64,000 nucleotides of DNA from Methanofastidiosum methylothiophilum (GTDB lineage: Archaea > Methanobacteriota_B > Thermococci > Methanofastidiosales > Methanofastidiosaceae). Location: assembly GCA_001587635.1 (NCBI GenBank), contig LNJE01000005.1, forward strand, positions 1 through 64,000, in the 5' to 3' direction. Below are positions 59,306-64,000 of this stretch, one piece after another (the first letter of the stretch is position 1; each line of letters starts with the position of its first letter). The translations under genes and the position numbers were made by a program. The notes under the pieces were generated by a model. The model searched no databases. It saw only the letters and a list, made by a program, of their open reading frames with translations, and was not told the origin of the DNA.

Positions 59306-60832
59306 TTGGCAAATTCTCTTGATATAAAAACACTTGAAAACTGGCTTTGGGAAGCTGCATGTAAAATACGGGGAGAAATTGACGCCCCAAAATACAAGGA
59401 CTACATTTTACCGATTATATTTTTGAAAAGACTTTCAGATGTCTTTGAAGACGAGCTGGATAGACTGTCAAAGGAATATAACAGCAAAGAAATAGCTGAA
59501 AAACTAATTGAAGAAGACCATAAACTTGTGAGATTTTATATCCCAAAAGAATCAAGGTGGGATGTAATATCAAAATTGACTGTAAATGTGGGGCAGACAT
59601 TAACAGATATTGTAAGATCAATTTCTAGAGAAAATCCAAAACTACAAGGCGTAGTTGATTTAAAAGATTTTAACGAAACAGCTTCAGGTCAGAGAATTAT
59701 AAGCGATGAAAAATTGATTTTATTAATAGATGTTCTAGGCCGTTACCGACTTGGAACAAAGGATGTTGAGCCAGATATTTTAGGAAGGGCATATGAATAC
59801 CTACTTAGAAAGTTTGCTGAAGGAAGTGGGCAGAGCGCGGGAGAGTTCTACACGCCAAAAGAAGTTGCAATCATGATGTCATTAATTCTAGACCCCAAAC
59901 CAAATGAAATAATTTATGACCCATGCTGTGGCAGTGGAGGATTATTGATTAAATGCAATCTTAGATTTAATGAAAAATATAAAAACGATGCCATCGTCAC
60001 ACCTTTGAAATTTTACGGGCAAGAGATATTGCACGGTACTCTAGCAATGGCAAAGATGAACGTTTTTATCCATGACATGGAAGCAACGATCGCTCTTGAC
60101 GATACGATGAATAGGCCCGCTTTTAAAAATCCCGATGGCTCATTAATGAAGTTTGATATTGTAACTGCAAATCCGATGTGGAATCAGGACTTTATACAGA
60201 GTGTTTATGAAAATGATGCGTTTAATAGATTTAGATTTGGTATCCCCCCATCAAGCAGTGCAGACTGGGGATGGATTCAACACATGTATTCTTCCCTTAC
60301 TGTAAAAGGAAGGATGGCAGTAGTTCTTGATACAGGCGCAGTTTCAAGAGGAAGTGGAAACCGAGGAAAGAACAGGGAGCGCGACATAAGAAAGGAGTTT
60401 GTTGATAGAGACTTAGTTGAAGCAGTGATTTTAATGCCAGAAAATCTCTTTTATAACACAACAGCGCCAGGAATTATTTTAGTCATAAATCTAAATAAAG
60501 CACAGAAAAATGAAATGCTTCTAATCAATGCCTCAAAACTATTCAAGAAAGGAAAGCCAAAAAATTACATGGATATTGATGAGCACCTTCCTCAAATCGC
60601 TTCGATCTATCACGACTGGAAGGAGGTTGAAGGAATAAGTAAGATTGTTTCAAAAGATGAAGTAATAAAAAATGATTACAATCTAAGCCCTTCAAGGTAT
60701 GTATACCAAAACGGAACTGAAGAAGTTCTTCCTCTTGAAGAAGCTGTAGTTCTCTTAAAGGAAGCAGAGGAAGAGAGGGGCGAAGCAGAAGAAAAGTTAA
60801 ATCAAATACTTTCTAAGATGGGGTTTAAATAA
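59306..60832 (+). CDS. hsdM: Type I restriction-modification methyltransferase HsdM
   Basis: 508 residues of the adenine-N6 methylase. N-terminal HsdM bundle from LDIKTLENWLWEAACKIRGEI; SAM motif YDPCCGSGGLLIK near residue 211; catalytic motif IV is ANPMWNQ near residue 290, a variant of NPPF/Y; C-terminal coiled coil. The start is a TTG at 59306, six bases after GGAGGAAGG. It overlaps hsdS by one base. Confidence 0.94.
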   Translation: MANSLDIKTLENWLWEAACKIRGEIDAPKYKDYILPIIFLKRLSDVFEDELDRLSKEYNSKEIAEKLIEEDHKLVRFYIPKESRWDVISKLTVNVGQTLTDIVRSISRENPKLQGVVDLKDFNETASGQRIISDEKLILLIDVLGRYRLGTKDVEPDILGRAYEYLLRKFAEGSGQSAGEFYTPKEVAIMMSLILDPKPNEIIYDPCCGSGGLLIKCNLRFNEKYKNDAIVTPLKFYGQEILHGTLAMAKMNVFIHDMEATIALDDTMNRPAFKNPDGSLMKFDIVTANPMWNQDFIQSVYENDAFNRFRFGIPPSSSADWGWIQHMYSSLTVKGRMAVVLDTGAVSRGSGNRGKNRERDIRKEFVDRDLVEAVILMPENLFYNTTAPGIILVINLNKAQKNEMLLINASKLFKKGKPKNYMDIDEHLPQIASIYHDWKEVEGISKIVSKDEVIKNDYNLSPSRYVYQNGTEEVLPLEEAVVLLKEAEEERGEAEEKLNQILSKMGFK

Positions 60833-62073
60833 TGACTGAAAATGATTTTAAAGAGACAGAAATTGGACCGATACCTGAAGAGTGGGAAGTTGTTAGTTTT
60901 ACTAAATGCATAGATAAAGCTAAAATAAATATTGGTAGTGTTAAAAAAGACGCTTATTTAAAATATGGAAAATATCCCATTATAGATCAAGGACAAAATA
61001 AAATAGCTGGATACAGCAATGATTTTGATTCATTGTATAGAGGAGCCCTCCCAGTAATAATATTTGGGGATCACACAAGGATTTTTAAATTTGTTAATTT
61101 CCCTTTTATATGCGGAGCAGATGGAACAAAAATTATTATTCCAAATCCCAAGTTGTTTTCTCCAAATTTTTTATATTATTTCTTAGTTAATTTAAAAATA
61201 CCAAACAGAGGTTATAACAGACATTATTCAATATTAAAAGAAAAGTTTGTTGTAAGACCACCACCCCCAGAGCAAAATCAAATCGCAGATATACTTTCAA
61301 CTGTCCAAGAAGCCAAGGAAAAAACAGAAGACGTAATCAACGCCACAAAAGAGCTAAAAAAGTCCTTGATGACACATCTTTTTACTTACGGCCCAGTTCC
61401 GGTAAGCGAAGCAGAGCAAGTAAATCCAAAGGAGACAGAAATTGGACCTATACCCGAAGATTGGGAAGTTACAAAACTCGGTAATCTATTCGAAATACAA
61501 CAAGGTATCACACTTTGTCGTGAGCCAAGCCCAGGTAAATTATTAAGACCATTTTTAAGAACATCAAATGTATTCTGGGGTAAAATCGATTTATCTAATC
61601 TTGACATTATGTATTTTTCTGAAAAACAAATACAATCTCTTACTTTAAAATCTAAAGATTTGCTCATCTGCGAAGGTGGAGATATTGGCAGGACTGCAAT
61701 ATGGAACAAACAAATAGCCGAGTGTTGCCACCAAAATCATTTGCATCGATTAAGGGTAAAGAATGGTCTGGGGGCAATGCCAGAATTTTATATGTATTGG
61801 ATGCAATTTGGAATGTTAATTAGAGGCTTATATTCAGAAGAAGGGAATAAAACTACAATCCCAAATTTATCTCGTTCTAGGTTAAGTAATTTTCTTATTC
61901 CACTTCCTCCACTGCCAGAGCAGAAGCAGATTGCAGATATGCTTTCAAAAGTTGATAGCAAAATAGAAGCTGAGGAAAACAAAGCAAAAGCATTGGATGC
62001 TCTTTTTAAAACACTTCTTGAAAACTTGATGACTGGAAAAATAAGAGTTAATTCTCTGGGGATGTCGTCTTGA
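60832..62073 (+). CDS. hsdS: Type I restriction specificity subunit HsdS
   Basis: 413 residues, two target-recognition halves. Each begins with a repeated ETEIGPIPEEWEV-type segment (near residues 7 and 206), has a variable TRD, and ends in a conserved helix (PPPPEQNQIADILSTVQEAKE and PLPPLPEQKQIADMLSKVD). The two halves recognise the two parts of a split DNA site. It overlaps the TTG of hsdR. Confidence 0.93.
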   Translation: MTENDFKETEIGPIPEEWEVVSFTKCIDKAKINIGSVKKDAYLKYGKYPIIDQGQNKIAGYSNDFDSLYRGALPVIIFGDHTRIFKFVNFPFICGADGTKIIIPNPKLFSPNFLYYFLVNLKIPNRGYNRHYSILKEKFVVRPPPPEQNQIADILSTVQEAKEKTEDVINATKELKKSLMTHLFTYGPVPVSEAEQVNPKETEIGPIPEDWEVTKLGNLFEIQQGITLCREPSPGKLLRPFLRTSNVFWGKIDLSNLDIMYFSEKQIQSLTLKSKDLLICEGGDIGRTAIWNKQIAECCHQNHLHRLRVKNGLGAMPEFYMYWMQFGMLIRGLYSEEGNKTTIPNLSRSRLSNFLIPLPPLPEQKQIADMLSKVDSKIEAEENKAKALDALFKTLLENLMTGKIRVNSLGMSS

Positions 62074-64000
62074 CTCTTGGAGGGGAGCGTGGCTCCGTTC
62101 AAAATCCCATGATAGCCTATGCTAAAGAGGTAGGATGGGAGTATTTATCTCAGGACGCCGCCCTAGGAATGAGGAACTCCCTTACAAACATCTCTTTTGA
62201 TAAACTATTCATAGAGCAGCTAAAGAAACTAAACTCTGAGTTTATGACTGATGAGCTAGCAACAGAAGTTTTAAACAGGATCAAAAGGCTCTCCCCTACA
62301 ATTGAAGGAAATCTATTCACTTGGGAGTATCTTAAAGGCCTAAAGACTATCTTTGTCCCTAAGGAAAACAGAGAGAGAAACATAACTTTAATCGATAAAG
62401 AGAATATTGAAAATAACACATTTCATGTAACTGATGAGTTTAAGTTTACAAACGGAACAAAGACAATCAAAATGGACATAGTTTTTTTGATAAATGGTTT
62501 GCCCATAGTTTTAGTTGAGACCAAGGCCGCTAAAAAGATAGAGGGGTTAAGTGAGGCTTTAGACCAGGTAAGAAGGTATCATCTTGACTGCCCAGAGATT
62601 TTATCGATTCTCCAGCTTTACGCCATAACACACATCATAAGATATTACTACAGCTGCACCTGGAACAGCTCTAAAAAAGGGCTTTTCAACTGGAAGGATG
62701 AGAATGGTGGGGACTTTGAATCTCTTGTCAAGTCTTTTTTTGATAAAGATAGAATTGTTAAGGTTATTACTGATTTCATATTATTCACAAGGGCAGACGA
62801 TGAGCTAAAGAAGGTAATACTAAGGCCGCACCAGATTAGGGCAGTCGATAGGCTCGTTCAGAGGGCGGAGGATTCAAAAAAGAAAAGGGCATTAATCTGG
62901 CATACTCAGGGAAGTGGTAAAACTTATACAATGATAGTAACAGCCCAAAGACTACTACAAAACCCCACTCTTGAAAACCCAACAGTTTTGATGTTGGTCG
63001 ATAGAAATGAACTAGAATCTCAGCTTTTCTCTAATATCTCCTCAGTAGGAATTGAAAATGTGGAGATAGCCCAGACAAAAAAACACCTTAAATCTCTTTT
63101 ATCAGAAGATAGGCGCGGGCTTATTGTATCTACTATTCATAAGTTTGATAAGATGGATGAAAATATAAACACAAGGCGCAATATCTTTGTTTTGGTCGAC
63201 GAAGCACACAGAACAACAAGCGGCACACTAGGAAACTATCTAATGGGGGCGCTATCAAATGCTACCTATATTGGTTTTACTGGAACTCCAATTGATAGGA
63301 CCGCCCAAGGTAAGAGCACATTTATCACATTTGGTATAGATGATCCTCCAAAAGGCTACCTTGACAAATATGGTATAGGGGAATCAATACAGGATGAGAC
63401 AACAGTTCCTCTAAATTATACCCTTGCCCCAAATGAGCTACTTGTTGAGCGTGAAACATTAGAAAAAGAGTTTCTCAATTTAAAAGATTCTAAAGGACTA
63501 AGTGATATAGAGGAGTTAAACAAGGTTCTCGAAAGGGCAGTAAATCTAAAGAATATGATGAAGGGAAAAGATAGAGTCAAAGAAATCTCAAAGTATGTTT
63601 CAGACCACTTTACTACCTATATCGAGCCTATGGGGTACAAGGCATTCTTAGTTGCTGTTGACCGTGAGGCATGTGCAATGTACAAGGAAGAGCTTGATAA
63701 ACTTCTTCCAAAGGAATACTCTGAAGTTGTCTATAGCCCTTATTATAATGACCCTCCGTATATGGCAAAGTATCACCTCGATGAAAAAGAAGAGACTTCT
63801 ATAAGGAAAAACTTCAGAGCTTCAGGCAATCTTCCAAAGATACTGATAGTCACAGAAAAACTTCTTACTGGCTTTGATGCCCCAATTCTTTACTGCATGT
63901 ATCTAGACAAACCTATGAGAGACCATGTTCTATTACAGGCAATTGCAAGGGTAAATAGGCCCTACGAAGATGAGAGTGGTAGAAAAAAGCCCTCTGGCTT
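62070..64000 (+). CDS. hsdR: Type I restriction translocase/nuclease HsdR, 3' end beyond the window
   Basis: At least 640 residues in the window and open at the edge. Start taken as the TTG overlapping the hsdS stop (TTGA); an internal ATG at 62109 is the alternative. The nuclease motif KMDIVFLINGLPIVLVETKA is near residue 134; helicase Walker A is HTQGSGKTYTM near residue 280; DEAH box is VDEAHRTTSG near residue 378; FTGTPI follows. It cuts unmethylated DNA far from the site. Confidence 0.93.
   Translation, partial: MTLGGERGSVQNPMIAYAKEVGWEYLSQDAALGMRNSLTNISFDKLFIEQLKKLNSEFMTDELATEVLNRIKRLSPTIEGNLFTWEYLKGLKTIFVPKENRERNITLIDKENIENNTFHVTDEFKFTNGTKTIKMDIVFLINGLPIVLVETKAAKKIEGLSEALDQVRRYHLDCPEILSILQLYAITHIIRYYYSCTWNSSKKGLFNWKDENGGDFESLVKSFFDKDRIVKVITDFILFTRADDELKKVILRPHQIRAVDRLVQRAEDSKKKRALIWHTQGSGKTYTMIVTAQRLLQNPTLENPTVLMLVDRNELESQLFSNISSVGIENVEIAQTKKHLKSLLSEDRRGLIVSTIHKFDKMDENINTRRNIFVLVDEAHRTTSGTLGNYLMGALSNATYIGFTGTPIDRTAQGKSTFITFGIDDPPKGYLDKYGIGESIQDETTVPLNYTLAPNELLVERETLEKEFLNLKDSKGLSDIEELNKVLERAVNLKNMMKGKDRVKEISKYVSDHFTTYIEPMGYKAFLVAVDREACAMYKEELDKLLPKEYSEVVYSPYYNDPPYMAKYHLDEKEETSIRKNFRASGNLPKILIVTEKLLTGFDAPILYCMYLDKPMRDHVLLQAIARVNRPYEDESGRKKPSG

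Noticed and set aside
1..64000. CRISPR array or spacer-repeat structure
   Set aside because: No regularly spaced direct repeat of 24-40 bp and no cas gene was seen.
1..64000. Avoidance of GATATC as a sign of long residence of the EcoRV-type system
   Set aside because: GATATC occurs repeatedly, for example in tfb and mmdA, so no depletion can be claimed by eye.

Overview
The window is AT-rich archaeal DNA, almost certainly from a euryarchaeon. It carries TFB, Rpo7 (RpoE'), Spt4, the GTP-dependent dephospho-CoA kinase, ribosomal proteins S24e, S27ae and L41e, Alba, RadA with an OB-fold RPA, the archaeal tRNA-splicing endonuclease, Elp3, SepF, a geranylgeranyl reductase for ether lipids and archaeal TATA promoters. 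Together with two biotin-dependent decarboxylase/carboxylase clusters this fits a heterotrophic methanogen-related lineage such as Methanofastidiosa (WSA2). That assignment is an inference from memory; no methanogenesis gene lies in the window. Scattered N's, an exact 127-bp tandem duplication and frameshifts beside N's show that this is a draft, probably metagenomic, consensus.

Layout. 0-10.4 kb: a secreted protein cut by the window edge, ferredoxin plus geranylgeranyl reductase, EndA, the operon rpo7-spt4-dephospho-CoA kinase-S24e-S27ae, sepF-zpr1, a membrane coiled-coil protein, tfb, a DUF460 protein and a SpoU-type RNA methyltransferase. 10.4-15.7 kb: an accessory island with orphan small proteins, a decayed SWIM-finger/DDE transposase, a broken AbrB-like gene, an EVE protein, and a complete EcoRV-type restriction-modification pair with a winged-helix regulator and a palindromic operator. 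15.7-28 kb: cdc48 (interrupted by the duplication), a radical-SAM AmrS protein, a sodium-pumping methylmalonyl-CoA decarboxylase operon with an extra biotin carrier, an AccE-like mini-protein, a class III CoA transferase and an RraA-like protein, then hisS, tRNA-Cys, an intron-containing tRNA-Trp, a thioesterase and tRNA-Leu(CAG).

28-36.7 kb (minus strand): a ten-gene malonate decarboxylase-type operon (accB-mdcA-accC-mdcC-mdcD-mdcE-AMP ligase-mdcG-mdcB-small membrane protein). It joins the acyl-carrier-protein machinery to an ATP-dependent biotin carboxylase instead of a sodium pump. Taken together the genes could interconvert malonate and acetate/CO2 with ATP coupling. 36.8-40 kb: agmatinase, a flavoprotein and a PHP-domain protein. 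40-45.7 kb: an overlapping operon of thioredoxin reductase, three membrane-anchored thioredoxin-fold proteins, a polyferredoxin with a NapH/CcoG-like membrane core, and UppP; this looks like an extracytoplasmic thiol/electron relay.

45.7-64 kb: SAM hydroxide adenosyltransferase, an ArsR-type regulator, proS, elp3, a pair of secreted/membrane coiled-coil proteins, the replication/repair operon rpa-radA-FKBP, a membrane-anchored exported protein, alba-L41e, a Nudix hydrolase, a zinc-finger protein running into tRNA-Leu(TAA), and a type I restriction-modification system (hsdM, hsdS, partial hsdR). The strongest candidates for new biology are the hybrid malonate/biotin-carboxylase operon, the thioredoxin-polyferredoxin operon and the AccE-like mini-protein in the sodium-pump operon.
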